This document shows positions 41,554-50,355 of a stretch of DNA of 64,000 bases, piece by piece. A program made the position numbers and the translations under genes. The stretch is from Bacillus sp. FJAT-50079. Lineage in GTDB: Bacteria; Bacillota; Bacilli; Bacillales; Bacillaceae_C. Each line of letters opens with the position of its first letter. The stretch's first letter is position 1. The DNA is taken from positions 62,001 through 126,000 of the forward strand of contig NZ_JAGYPD010000002.1 in the NCBI RefSeq assembly GCF_018343515.1. The letters are read 5' to 3'. Below the pieces are notes generated by a model. It saw only the letters and a list, made by a program, of their open reading frames with translations, was not told the origin of the DNA and ran no database searches.

Positions 41554-42156
41554 ATGATGCGAATGCCGTTTGAACCACCAACAACTCACTATGATGAACG
41601 AATTACTGCAATTGATGAACAAATATGTCATTTAATCAAACAACGAAAAGAGCTTTCAAATGATAATCCTGGTTTTCCGTCGAAACAACTGATTAAAAAA
41701 TGGGCTAAAAAATATGGTTTTTATGAAGAGTTTCTAAACAGTATATTTGCAGATTTTTTAAACGAAGAACTATATAAACCGATGGTAGAGCCGAAAGGAT
41801 TTCTTAAAAATGTACCTATATTACGTTCTTTTGAAAAGGAAGATACATTTTTTTCGGTGACTTTCGTCCGTCAGTTTGAAAACGCAAGTGTTGTTCATTT
41901 GAATATAGACAGAAATACTCATGATGAGATGATTAATTGGCCTCCACAGGAACATCGCTATTTTGAACTCTCAATTGAAAGAGAAGGAATGGAGTATGAT
42001 TGTCGGAACGCGGGGGGAAGTGGATCTGGAGGGCATGAATCTTATTCTTTCGTTGTCTCACCTGCTTTATCTGACGATCTTTCTACATATAAATTAAATT
42101 TTAAAGAGTATAAAATGCCATTCAATCAAACAACCAGCTTTGAATTTCAAATATAA
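41554..42156 (+). CDS. Conserved hypothetical protein
   Basis: 200 residues, preceded by AGGAGGCGGAG. The N-terminus FEPPTTHYDERITAIDEQIC followed by HLIKQRKELSNDNPGFPSKQ resembles a chorismate-mutase-like helix (DERI-xIDxxI-xLIxxR), and the C-terminal half is beta-rich (FFSVTFVRQFENASVVHLNI, YFELSIEREGMEYDCRNAGG). No enzymatic motif was recognised. Similar proteins of unknown function occur in Bacillus. It is a single gene ending 140 bases before the cobalamin riboswitch. Confidence 0.65.
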   Translation: MMRMPFEPPTTHYDERITAIDEQICHLIKQRKELSNDNPGFPSKQLIKKWAKKYGFYEEFLNSIFADFLNEELYKPMVEPKGFLKNVPILRSFEKEDTFFSVTFVRQFENASVVHLNIDRNTHDEMINWPPQEHRYFELSIEREGMEYDCRNAGGSGSGGHESYSFVVSPALSDDLSTYKLNFKEYKMPFNQTTSFEFQI

Positions 42157-42284
42157 AGGGGCAACTCATTTCTTTCTTCGTTGATTTTGTATCAGAAGCG
42201 AGAAAAGTAAGTTAATTAAATAAAACTAGTTCAAAAGACAATTGCAAACTTTCCGAAGATTTGATATGTTTGACTAGAAAACTG

Positions 42285-42470
42285 AATACGTGTAGAAGCA
42301 GGTGTAGATTGAAATTTCTTTCATCTACTTAATAGGGAAGTCGGTTAGAGTCCGACGCTGTCCCGCAACTGTATTTGGGAACGATTCGAAAATGCCACTG
42401 TTTTCAGAAACATGAAAATGGGAAGGTTCGGATAGTGATGATCATAAGCCAGGAGACCTGCCTGTTTCAG
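42285..42470 (+). ncRNA. Cobalamin (AdoCbl) riboswitch
   Basis: Promoter TTGCAA-17-TATGTT at 42242-42270. The aptamer has the P1 strand GAAGCAGGTG, AATAGGGAAGTCGGTTAGAG, TCCGACGCTGTCCCGCAACT, GCCACTG, GGGAAGG, and the B12-box GATCATAAGCCAGGAGACCT ending GCCTG, which pairs with the first strand. A P13-like hairpin (CCTACGAGGATAGG) follows at 42482. All conserved parts are in order. It lies 180 bases before a terminator and in front of the methylcitrate genes. Confidence 0.95.
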
Positions 42471-42579
42471 CACACATCAATACCTACGAGGATAGGGGGT
42501 GTTAAGTGCGAGCGATTAATTAGCATGTTTTTATTTTTTGTGGGAAAAGACATGTTTATTTGAGTATCTGTTCGATCTT

Positions 42580-42612
42580 AACAACTTCTTTTTGGAAGTT
42601 GTTTTTTATTTG
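42580..42612 (+). terminator. Terminator between the cobalamin riboswitch and the mmg genes
   Basis: AACAACTTC and GAAGTTGTT form a perfect 9-bp stem with a 5-base loop, followed by TTTTTATTTG. It is the likely expression platform of the riboswitch, ending transcription when B12 is bound. Confidence 0.85.
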
Positions 42613-42648
42613 CCTTATAAAGCAAGAGGTGTTTTGAGGAGGATTTAT

Positions 42649-42873
42649 TTGTTTGGAACTGTTGAGTATTTTATCGATTATTTCAAAATGTGCATTATGC
42701 ATAACCTTATTGGGAATCAGCCACATTCGCTATTTGATTATCGTCAGATGTTAATGAAAAAAATCATGTTGCAGTCAGGATTAAGCGAAGAAAAAGAAGT
42801 GTATTTGAGCAATCTCGAAAAGGCATACAATAATATTAATGAAGAGCTATTTGGAGATTGGGGGAAGAGATAA
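42649..42873 (+). CDS. Small conserved-looking protein of the mmg operon
   Basis: The TTG at 42649 is preceded by GAGGAGG with 6-base spacing, giving 74 residues; the longer frame upstream runs through the terminator and is not real. The product has CIMHNLIGNQPHSLFDYRQM, SGLSEEKEVYLSNLEKAYN and NINEELFGDWGKR: short, charged, probably helical. No family was recognised. Its stop abuts the mmgD GTG start, so it is co-translated with the methylcitrate genes. It is the first gene after the riboswitch. Confidence 0.6.
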   Translation: MFGTVEYFIDYFKMCIMHNLIGNQPHSLFDYRQMLMKKIMLQSGLSEEKEVYLSNLEKAYNNINEELFGDWGKR

Positions 42874-43986
42874 GTGGAAATGGAAAAATATTATCCTGGA
42901 CTTGATGGTGTGATTGCGACGGAAACGAAGATCTCGTTTTTAGATACGATCCAAAGTGAAATTGTCATCCAGGGCTATGACCTTATTAAGCTATCTCAAT
43001 CTAAAGAATACTTGGATATCGTACATCTATTACTTGAAGAAAGGTTACCAGATTCCACAGAAAAAACAGAGTTAGAAACGATTTTAAAGAATGAATATGA
43101 AATACCTGCTGAGCTTCTAGAAATATTCAAGCACCTTCCCGAAAATACACATCCGATGGATGGACTCAGAACAGGAATCTCAGTACTTGCAGGCTATGAC
43201 AACAACCTTGATGATCGCTCACTGCCAGTAAATAAAAATCGCGCTTATCAATTACTAGGAAAGGTGCCAAACATCGTTGTAAATAGCTTTCGAGTGATTC
43301 ATAAAATGGAGCCAATTCAACCAAACAAAAGTCTTTCTTATAGTGCAAATTTCTTTTATATGATTACCGGCCGAATCCCTTCTCCTTTAGAAGAAAAAAT
43401 ATTTGATCGCTCATTAGTGCTTTATAGTGAGCATGAGATGCCGAACTCTACCTTCACAGCAAGAGTCATCGCCTCTACCCAATCTGATTTATACGGAGCA
43501 TTAACAGGTGCGGTCGCTTCTTTAAAAGGCAACCTGCATGGAGGAGCGAATGAAGCAGTCATGTATATGCTCAATGAAGCGGATAGCGTAGTAAAGTTCG
43601 AAGAGATATTAGAAACAAAACTGTTTAAAAAAGAAAAGATTATGGGCTTTGGTCATCGCGTATATATGAAGAAGATGGATCCTAGAGCCGAATTGATGAA
43701 GATGGCATTAAAAGAACTATGTGACATAAAAGGCGACCATCTTTTATATGAAATGTGTGAGGCAGGTGAGAAATTGATGGAAAGGGAGAAAGGGATTTAT
43801 CCGAATTTGGATTATTATGCCGCTCCTGTCTATTGGATGCTCGGAATTCCGATCCCGCTTTATACCCCAATCTTTTTTAGTGCACGAACCGTCGGACTAT
43901 GTACACATGTGATTGAGCAGCATGCAAATAATCGACTTTTTCGTCCACGTGTACATTACACTGGTGAGCGGCGGATATTGGGTTAA
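42874..43986 (+). CDS. mmgD: 2-methylcitrate synthase/citrate synthase
   Basis: 370 residues, type I citrate synthase fold of the PrpC/MmgD branch. Catalytic residues: His in GNLHGGANEAVMYM, His and Arg in GFGHRVYMKKMDPRAE. Start GTG 42874 (GGGGAAG 7 bases before); ATG 42880 is an alternative. It condenses propionyl-CoA with oxaloacetate to 2-methylcitrate. With mmgE and mmgF downstream it makes the three-step methylcitrate route to pyruvate plus succinate. The length matches B. subtilis MmgD. Confidence 0.93.
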   Translation: MEMEKYYPGLDGVIATETKISFLDTIQSEIVIQGYDLIKLSQSKEYLDIVHLLLEERLPDSTEKTELETILKNEYEIPAELLEIFKHLPENTHPMDGLRTGISVLAGYDNNLDDRSLPVNKNRAYQLLGKVPNIVVNSFRVIHKMEPIQPNKSLSYSANFFYMITGRIPSPLEEKIFDRSLVLYSEHEMPNSTFTARVIASTQSDLYGALTGAVASLKGNLHGGANEAVMYMLNEADSVVKFEEILETKLFKKEKIMGFGHRVYMKKMDPRAELMKMALKELCDIKGDHLLYEMCEAGEKLMEREKGIYPNLDYYAAPVYWMLGIPIPLYTPIFFSARTVGLCTHVIEQHANNRLFRPRVHYTGERRILG

Positions 43987-44049
43987 AAAATAGAAGGGTT
44001 GTGACCGATATTTTTTGATATTTACTTCTATCAGAAAGGAAGGGATCGC

Positions 44050-45483
44050 ATGTTACAAACAAACGAGCATACAAAAACAGACGTGTTGTTGGAAGATATC
44101 GCAGATTACGTTTTGAATAAAGACATTACGAGCGCCGAAGCTTATCAAACAGCACGTTATGTATTGCTGGATACACTTGGGTGCGGGATTCTAGCTTTGA
44201 AATACCCTGAATGTGCGAAACTGCTAGGACCGATTGTGCCAGGAACAATCGTACCAAATGGGACGCGTGTACCCGGTACATCGTATGTTCTTGATCCTAT
44301 AAATGGAGCTTTTAATATCGGGTGTATGATTCGTTGGCTTGATTATAACGATACTTGGCTTGCTGCTGAATGGGGCCATCCATCTGATAATCTGGGAGGC
44401 ATTCTTGCTGTAGCCGATTATTTAAGCCGTGTACAAATTGCAAAAGGAAGAAAACCATTACAATTGAAAGCTGTACTCGAAATGATGATTAAAGCACACG
44501 AGATTCAAGGTGTTTTAGCATTGGAAAATAGTTTGAACCGTGTGGGGCTTGACCATGTTCTTTTTGTGAAAATTGCGACGGCAGCTGTCGTAACAAAGCT
44601 ACTCGGTGGGTCACGCCAAGAAATCATCAATGCGTTATCGAATGCTTGGATCGACAATTCCAGCTTGCGAACGTACAGACACGCTCCGAATACAGGCTCC
44701 CGCAAATCTTGGGCGGCAGGTGACGCGACAAGCAGAGGCGTTCACTTGGCGATGATGGCGGTAAAAGGAGAGATGGGCTATCCAACTGCGTTATCAGCGC
44801 CCGGATGGGGTTTCCAAGATGTCCTTTTTAATAAAAAAGAATTGGTGCTAGGTCGTACGCTTGAATCGTACGTAATGGAGAACGTCTTGTTCAAAGTATC
44901 TTATCCCGCAGAATTTCATGCTCAGACAGCAGCAGAATGTGCAGTGCAACTTCATCCATTCGTTGTTAATCGACTTGATCAAATCGCGGAAATTAAGATT
45001 ACGACCCATGAATCAGCTATACGGATTATTGATAAAAAAGGGCCGCTGCATAATCCGGCGGATCGTGATCATTGTTTGCAGTACATTACAGCAATTGCAT
45101 TGTTAAAAGGGGACATTGAAGCAGAAGATTACGAAAATGATGCTGCACAGGATCAAAGAATTGATGCCTTGCGTGAAAAAATGATAGTAGTGGAAAACAA
45201 ACAGTACAGTGAAGATTACCTTAATCCGACTAAGCGCTCAATCGCCAATAGTGTACAAATTCGTTTCATAGATGGATCTGTTACCGAAAACGTAGAACGA
45301 GAGTATCCATTAGGACATCGTTTTCGCAGAAACGAAGCCATTCCAAAGATTAAGGAAAAATTCATAAACAATCTTAAGACTCTTTATACAAGCAAGCAAC
45401 TTCGATTGATTGAAGAAGCGTGTGACGATCAAGAAAAATTAGAGAGTATGAATGTAAATGAATTTGTCGACTTATTCATCTAG
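44050..45483 (+). CDS. mmgE: 2-methylcitrate dehydratase (MmgE/PrpD)
   Basis: 477 residues, MmgE/PrpD family. Conserved blocks: [77 protein letters not shown] and [17 protein letters not shown]. The enzyme dehydrates 2-methylcitrate to 2-methylaconitate and may also hydrate it. No Fe-S cluster is needed in this family. The ribosome site GAAAGGAAGGG precedes the ATG. It lies between mmgD and mmgF. Confidence 0.95.
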   Translation: MLQTNEHTKTDVLLEDIADYVLNKDITSAEAYQTARYVLLDTLGCGILALKYPECAKLLGPIVPGTIVPNGTRVPGTSYVLDPINGAFNIGCMIRWLDYNDTWLAAEWGHPSDNLGGILAVADYLSRVQIAKGRKPLQLKAVLEMMIKAHEIQGVLALENSLNRVGLDHVLFVKIATAAVVTKLLGGSRQEIINALSNAWIDNSSLRTYRHAPNTGSRKSWAAGDATSRGVHLAMMAVKGEMGYPTALSAPGWGFQDVLFNKKELVLGRTLESYVMENVLFKVSYPAEFHAQTAAECAVQLHPFVVNRLDQIAEIKITTHESAIRIIDKKGPLHNPADRDHCLQYITAIALLKGDIEAEDYENDAAQDQRIDALREKMIVVENKQYSEDYLNPTKRSIANSVQIRFIDGSVTENVEREYPLGHRFRRNEAIPKIKEKFINNLKTLYTSKQLRLIEEACDDQEKLESMNVNEFVDLFI

Positions 45484-45500
45484 GAAGGAGGAAGATCCCG

Positions 45501-46415
45501 ATGGCATGGATTGTAAATCAACTGTTAACACAAAAAGAGCTTGCTGATCAATTTCAGCAATTGATATCTGCTGAATCCATCTTGCAAATACCAGGCGCGC
45601 ATGACGCAATGGCTGCTCTTGTTGCCAAACAAGCTGGGTTTTCAGCCCTTTATTTATCGGGAGCGGCTTATACAGCAAGCAGGGGACTTCCCGATCTAGG
45701 AATCATTACGTCAACTGAGGTGGCTGAACGAGCTAGAGACATTGTGCGTGCGACTAACTTGCCGATTTTAGTCGATATCGATACAGGATTCGGAGGTTAT
45801 CTTAATGTAGCCAGAGCGGCTAGCGAAATGGTGGAAGCTCATGTGGCTGCCGTTCAATTAGAGGATCAACAATTGCCTAAAAAATGTGGTCATCTAAATG
45901 GAAAACAACTCGTATCACCGGAAGAGATGGTTCAAAAGATCAAAGTAATAAAAGAGGTTGCTCCTTCATTAATGGTCGTTGCCCGTACCGATGCTAGAAA
46001 CAGCGAAGGTTTAGAAAATGCAATCGAAAGGGCAGCTGCCTATGTAGATGCTGGGGCAGACGCAATCTTTCCGGAAGCTTTAGAATCCGAAGAAGAGTTT
46101 CGCTTATTTCGAAATGGTATACAGGCTCCCCTTCTTGCGAACATGACCGAGTTTGGAAAGACCCCTTATTATTCCGCCGATGAATTTCAAAAGATGGGGT
46201 TTCAGATGGTCATTTATCCTGTCACGTCATTGCGAGCTGCGGCAAAAGCATATGAACGAATGTTCCAGCTTATAAAAAGCGAGGGCACACAGAGGGAAGG
46301 AATTAAAGATATGCAGACGAGAAGTGAATTGTATGAGACGATTTCCTATTATGACTATGAAAAACTCGATCAAAAAATCGCTAAGACTGTCTTAACTGAC
46401 GAACATCAATCGTAA
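45501..46415 (+). CDS. mmgF: 2-methylisocitrate lyase
   Basis: 304 residues, isocitrate lyase/PEP mutase superfamily barrel. Active-site signature PKKCGHLNGKQLV (the Cys of KKCGH), metal-binding PILVDIDTGFGGYLNV and VVARTDARNSEGLENAIERA. The last step splits 2-methylisocitrate to pyruvate and succinate. Ribosome site AAGGAGG. It is the last gene of the riboswitch operon, followed by a long hairpin. Confidence 0.94.
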   Translation: MAWIVNQLLTQKELADQFQQLISAESILQIPGAHDAMAALVAKQAGFSALYLSGAAYTASRGLPDLGIITSTEVAERARDIVRATNLPILVDIDTGFGGYLNVARAASEMVEAHVAAVQLEDQQLPKKCGHLNGKQLVSPEEMVQKIKVIKEVAPSLMVVARTDARNSEGLENAIERAAAYVDAGADAIFPEALESEEEFRLFRNGIQAPLLANMTEFGKTPYYSADEFQKMGFQMVIYPVTSLRAAAKAYERMFQLIKSEGTQREGIKDMQTRSELYETISYYDYEKLDQKIAKTVLTDEHQS

Positions 46416-46574
46416 AGCTCGATCATGCACAGCAAAAGCAATAAAAAAATTCATTGTCTTTCTTACTGCCCGTACACGAACGGTTAACTTTTTGCAGAAT
46501 GATTATGGCAAAGCAAAGGGTTTTCGCAATTGAAAGAAAGTACAATGATTGTAAAAAAACATTAAGCTTTACGG

Positions 46575-46616
46575 GGCTGTCTAGAAAGTTAGGAAAAGCT
46601 GACTTTCTGGACAGCC
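46575..46616. repeat. Long inverted repeat after the mmg operon
   Basis: GGCTGTCTAGAAAGT and ACTTTCTGGACAGCC pair over 15 positions with one G-T, around a 12-base loop. The downstream T-tract is absent, so it is a weak terminator at best. The GGCTGTC-AGAAAGT sequence recalls terminal inverted repeats of small insertion elements, but no transposase is near. Confidence 0.6.
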
Positions 46617-46805
46617 ACCTTCATTAATATTAAATAGTAGATAAGCTATCGTTGGATCGATATGAAGTTGTTGGTTACGGATAAAAGATTAGTGGGTTAC
46701 ATATCTACTTCCGATTATAATTCCCTTCCATAATTAGCAGCAAATTCTTTAATTAAATATGTTTTTCCTTGTAAAATAGGAGACGGGGGAAAGGCGGTGT
46801 TCCGT

Positions 46806-47714
46806 TTGAATTTACAACAATTGAAGTATGCAATAGAAGTAGCAAGTAAGGGATCTATGAATGAAGCGGCAAAAGGTTTATTCATCTCACAGCCGAGTTT
46901 ATCAAATGCGATAAAAGAATTAGAAAAGAAAATAAAAGTCACTTTATTCATCCGAACTAACAGAGGAGTTACTGTTACGAATGAGGGAGCTGAGTTTCTA
47001 GGTTATGCCAGACAGGTATTGCAGCAGTATAACATGCTTGAAGAAAAATACATAAGTGAAAATACAGCCAAGCAACATTTTTCTATTTCAACGCAGCACT
47101 ATACTTTTGCAGCCAATGCCTTTGTTGAACTTGTAAAAGAATTTGGAACGTCAGAATATGAGTTTACACTACGTGAAACGAAAACGTATGAAATCATTGA
47201 AGATGTTAAAAATTTACGAAGTGAGTTAGGGATTATCTATTTAAGTAACTATAATGAATCCATATTATTAAAGTTATTAAGAGAAAGAAATATTACGTTT
47301 TCAGAACTGTTCACTACAAGACCGCATGTATTTATAAATAAAAGACATCCATTGTCTAACAAAGAATCTATTAATTTGGATGAATTAGATGATTATCCAT
47401 GTCTTTCTTTCGAGCAAGGAGAATACAATTCTTTTTACTTTTCGGAAGAGATTCTAAGCACAAGAAGTGTAAAGAAAAGTATCAAAGTAAGCGACAGAGC
47501 CGCTATCGTTAATTTCATGATTGGCCTAAATGGTTATACCATTTCTTCGGGAGTCTTTCCTAAATACCTCCATGGAGATGAAATTATTGCCGTTCCTCTT
47601 AATGTAGATGAAGTCATCCGTGTTGGAACAATTAAGCATAGCGACGTTACATTAACGAGACTTGGTGAAATATATTTGAGTGCATTAAAAAGATTTGCAC
47701 AAAATTATAATTGA
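46806..47714 (+). CDS. LysR family transcriptional regulator
   Basis: 302 residues from TTG 46806 (AAAGGCGG 8 bases before); GTG 46797 is an alternative. N-terminal LysR helix-turn-helix: LQQLKYAIEVASKGSMNEAA, ISQPSLSNAIKELEKKI, FIRTNRGVTVTNEGAEFL. The C-terminal effector-binding half is present and complete. The downstream LysE-type exporter is 140 bases away in the same orientation, so it may be a target. The effector is unknown. Confidence 0.9.
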   Translation: MNLQQLKYAIEVASKGSMNEAAKGLFISQPSLSNAIKELEKKIKVTLFIRTNRGVTVTNEGAEFLGYARQVLQQYNMLEEKYISENTAKQHFSISTQHYTFAANAFVELVKEFGTSEYEFTLRETKTYEIIEDVKNLRSELGIIYLSNYNESILLKLLRERNITFSELFTTRPHVFINKRHPLSNKESINLDELDDYPCLSFEQGEYNSFYFSEEILSTRSVKKSIKVSDRAAIVNFMIGLNGYTISSGVFPKYLHGDEIIAVPLNVDEVIRVGTIKHSDVTLTRLGEIYLSALKRFAQNYN

Positions 47715-47853
47715 AAATGGTCTAAATAATGGGGTTGCCATAGTCGCTGGCTATAACAGGTAATGTTATTTTAGTATTATACTATATCGAAAAAACTCAC
47801 TATACTTACAAATAATAAGAATCATTTGATATGAAAGTGGAGTGAATTTTGAT

Positions 47854-48441
47854 ATGGGCGCTCAAATATTATTTTCATTTGTTACATACATACTAATAAG
47901 TGCCTTTACACCAGGTCCAGGTAATATTCTAGCATTCAATACAATGACGAATTTTGGGTGGAAAAAGGGAAAACCATTATACCTCGGAATTTTTACCGGT
48001 TATTTTTTTGTACAAACATTATGTGCCTTTTTTATTTTTGGATTCGAACACGTAATAAATCCAATAATAATTGCCCTTACATATGCAGGAGCTATTTATA
48101 TATTATGGCTTGCCTATCAGATTGTCATAAGTAAGCCCGACAAACAAACATCAGAGAAACAACCCTCTTTTTGGACTGGTTTTGTTTTACAAATTGTTAA
48201 TGTAAAGATATTTTTACTTGGGATTACCTCTTTAACAGGATATATCATGCCTTATTACTCATCGCTAAGCATGTTTTTATTTTTTGAAATGATAATCGCT
48301 ACAATAGGTACGCTTGCTACGCTTACTTGGATATTTTTTGGAGGCTTATTCCATAAGACCTATTTCAAACATTTTCGAGTAATAAATATTATATTGGCTT
48401 TATTTCTTTTACAATGTGCAGTTGCACTTTTATTGACTTAG
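47854..48441 (+). CDS. LysE/RhtB family exporter
   Basis: 195 residues from ATG 47854 (GGAG about 11 bases before; a GTG at 47842 is an alternative). Six helices with the family loop AFTPGPGNILAFNTMTNFGW and TGFVLQIVNVKIFLLGITSL. It exports amino acids or related metabolites; substrate unknown. It follows the LysR gene, which may control it. The final codons carry a -35-like TTGACT belonging to the next unit. Confidence 0.88.
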   Translation: MGAQILFSFVTYILISAFTPGPGNILAFNTMTNFGWKKGKPLYLGIFTGYFFVQTLCAFFIFGFEHVINPIIIALTYAGAIYILWLAYQIVISKPDKQTSEKQPSFWTGFVLQIVNVKIFLLGITSLTGYIMPYYSSLSMFLFFEMIIATIGTLATLTWIFFGGLFHKTYFKHFRVINIILALFLLQCAVALLLT

Positions 48442-48462
48442 AATCGTAATCATTACTAGATA
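48433..48462 (+). promoter_or_regulatory. Promoter with a Zur-box-like dyad
   Basis: TTGACT (48433-48438) and TAGATA (48457-48462), 18-base spacing. The spacer carries TCGTAATCATTACTA (48444-48458), one base off the Zur core TCGTAATnATTACGA. The leader to the DapA-like gene at 48643 is about 170 bases. Zinc control is inferred. Confidence 0.5.
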
Positions 48463-48642
48463 GTTATAACTGTTTTGTTCGTACCTGCGCCAAACGATTC
48501 TTTATTTTATTTACATAGAAAGATCATGGGGCAATACCTTTAATGATCAAAGCTTTATAAGTTGAAATTTAGAATAAATTGTGAAAATATTTACTTAAGA
48601 AGATGAGTTTTCAGAGATAAAAAGGAGAAAGGAGATAACATA

Positions 48643-49470
48643 ATGCTGACAGAAAAAGTTCATATTGCCGTACCAACAGCTTTTTTTGAAGATGAAACGT
48701 TAAATATACAAGGGACAATAAGCCATATAAGTGACCTATATAAACAAGGAGTAAAATCTGTTCTAGTCTCTGGAAGTACTGGAGAACAACATAGTCTAAA
48801 CCTCCAAGAGAAAATTGAGCTTATAAACGGTATAGTACAGGCAGAAGAACTCATTAGTAATATGGAAATTATATTTGGGGTAGCAGCCATTAGACAAAAA
48901 GAGGCAGAGCTATTAGCTGAGAAAATTCGCCATACAAAAATAGCGGGAATTTTAATAGGATATTCACCCTATGTTATACCAACCCAAGAAGAAGCAGTTA
49001 TTTATACAAAGAGGATTATAGATCTCAGTAATAAACCAACCATATTATATAATAATCCAAAAAGAACTGGATTTGATTTAGCGGAAAAAAGTATTATTCA
49101 ATTAAGTAAGATAGATTTAGTCGTTGGCATAAAAGATGCTGGCAATAAAGAAAAAGTCGAACGAATTAAAAATGGTATACATAGAAATGATTTATATTTT
49201 TATGCAGGCGGAGAAGTGGAGTTAGAAAAAAAAGTATTGCATGGATATGATCGTCTTTCTTCTATTGCCGGAAATGTTTCCCCAATTGAAATTAGTCAAT
49301 GGTTTCAAAAGATGCTTATGAAACAAAAAGTAAGTGAACAAGAAAGCCAAAAAATAGAAAATATTATGGAACAAGTTTATCAAGGAAACGCTATTGTGAA
49401 TCTGAAAAAAATCATCAATAATAAGGGAATTCCAATAGGAATTTGCAGGAGTCCAATAGGAAATGCTTAA
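48643..49470 (+). CDS. DapA/NanA-family aldolase-like protein
   Basis: 275 residues. Class I aldolase barrel: VAVPTAF-type start, KSVLVSGSTGEQHSLNLQEK (G-S-T-GE loop), ILYNNPKRTGFDLAEKS (Tyr), and the Schiff-base Lys in DLVVGIKDAGNKEKVERIK. Residues typical of DHDPS/NAL are present, so it is active, but not the housekeeping dapA, whose lysine-pathway neighbours are missing here. The reaction is a condensation or cleavage of a 2-keto acid. Ribosome site AAAGGAGAAAGGAG. Confidence 0.88.
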   Translation: MLTEKVHIAVPTAFFEDETLNIQGTISHISDLYKQGVKSVLVSGSTGEQHSLNLQEKIELINGIVQAEELISNMEIIFGVAAIRQKEAELLAEKIRHTKIAGILIGYSPYVIPTQEEAVIYTKRIIDLSNKPTILYNNPKRTGFDLAEKSIIQLSKIDLVVGIKDAGNKEKVERIKNGIHRNDLYFYAGGEVELEKKVLHGYDRLSSIAGNVSPIEISQWFQKMLMKQKVSEQESQKIENIMEQVYQGNAIVNLKKIINNKGIPIGICRSPIGNA

Positions 49471-49639
49471 TTAGATCGTGAAAATATTGCTAAAGTAGAT
49501 TTAGGAACGCTAGTATTATGGTTCCTATTAGATTTACCTATAAGAATGATAGGGAATATGATATTGTTTACGCTTCATATCCCCCTCTATAATAAAAATA
49601 AGTAGCAATGCTACAAAAAAATTGAGGGAGAGATTGAGA

Positions 49640-49876
49640 ATGTCAAAAGCTGTTTTTTATCATGCGGGCTGTCCAGTGTGTGTAGATGCAGAGCAAGTGG
49701 TTCTTGATTATCTTGACAAAACAAAGATTACTACGGAAATTGTGCATCTCGGTACTGAGCAAAATCGTATTAATGAAGCAGAGAAGGCGGGTGTTAAATC
49801 CGTCCCAGCTTTGGTGCTTGGCGGAAATGTATATCATATTAATTACGGTGCGAGTCTAGATGAAGTTAAGGGATAA
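49640..49876 (+). CDS. Small thioredoxin/glutaredoxin-like protein
   Basis: 78 residues from ATG 49640 (AGGGAGAG 7 bases before). The fold is thioredoxin-like with the dithiol site YHAGCPVCVDAEQVVLDYLD near residue 12 and cis-Pro VKSVPALVLGGNVYHINYG. Similar short proteins are annotated as thioredoxin family in Bacillus. No partner is encoded next to it. A perfect terminator follows. Confidence 0.85.
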   Translation: MSKAVFYHAGCPVCVDAEQVVLDYLDKTKITTEIVHLGTEQNRINEAEKAGVKSVPALVLGGNVYHINYGASLDEVKG

Positions 49877-49882
49877 ATTCCG

Positions 49883-49917
49883 AAAAGAAGGTGCTGCTTG
49901 TGCACCTTCTTTTCTTT
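49883..49917 (+). terminator. Intrinsic terminator after the small thioredoxin gene
   Basis: AAAGAAGGTGC and GCACCTTCTTT pair around a 7-base loop; TTCTTTC follows. Confidence 0.85.
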
Positions 49918-50244
49918 CAACATCTTTAATAAATCGAAGACTTCTATCATTTTTTGCTGAAGAATATCGGATCATGAAATAGTACGGAAAGGATGAAATC
50001 CTATGATATTTGATCCTAAGCATCGAAAGGAAAATCGTTCTGCCCACATTAACTTGTCCCTATTCCCAATAACATACTTCTTCTTACTAAGCTATATTTC
50101 ATCTTCTTGCATTATATAACGGATATTTTACTTTTTGTGATGTTGATTGATAGGTAAAACCAATCATTATGAGTAAAATATTGTAATTGAACCTGTACAT
50201 GGAAATCAGTAATATCAAAATTATAGAAAATAAATATATTTTTT

Positions 50245-50316
50245 GGGGGTATAGCCAAAATGGAAAGGCAAAGGTCTGCAAAACCTTCACTTCTGGTTCA
50301 ACTCCAGATACTCCCT
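50245..50316 (+). tRNA. tRNA-Cys (GCA), solitary and divergent
   Basis: A full cloverleaf of 72 bases: acceptor GGGGGTA / TACTCCC (one G-T pair), D-arm GCC-AAAATGGAAA-GGC, anticodon arm AAGGT-CTGCAAA-ACCTT with anticodon GCA, T-arm TCTGG-TTCAACT-CCAGA, discriminator T (U73, the Cys identity base). CCA is not encoded. A promoter TTGAAC-17-TAATAT lies at 50187-50215. It is isolated from any tRNA cluster and differs from typical Bacillus tRNA-Cys in acceptor and T stems. Confidence 0.85.
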
Positions 50317-50355
50317 CTAATCAAAATTTCCTTTTAAAAGAAGCGAGGAAGAGAA

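Noticed and set aside
42157-42240. Hairpin TTTCTTTCTTCG...CGAGAAA after the hypothetical gene
   Set aside because: Imperfect pairing and no T-tract, so it was not called a terminator.
42375-42563. Open frame of 62 codons over the cobalamin aptamer
   Set aside because: It overlaps conserved riboswitch positions, has no ribosome site and resembles no protein.
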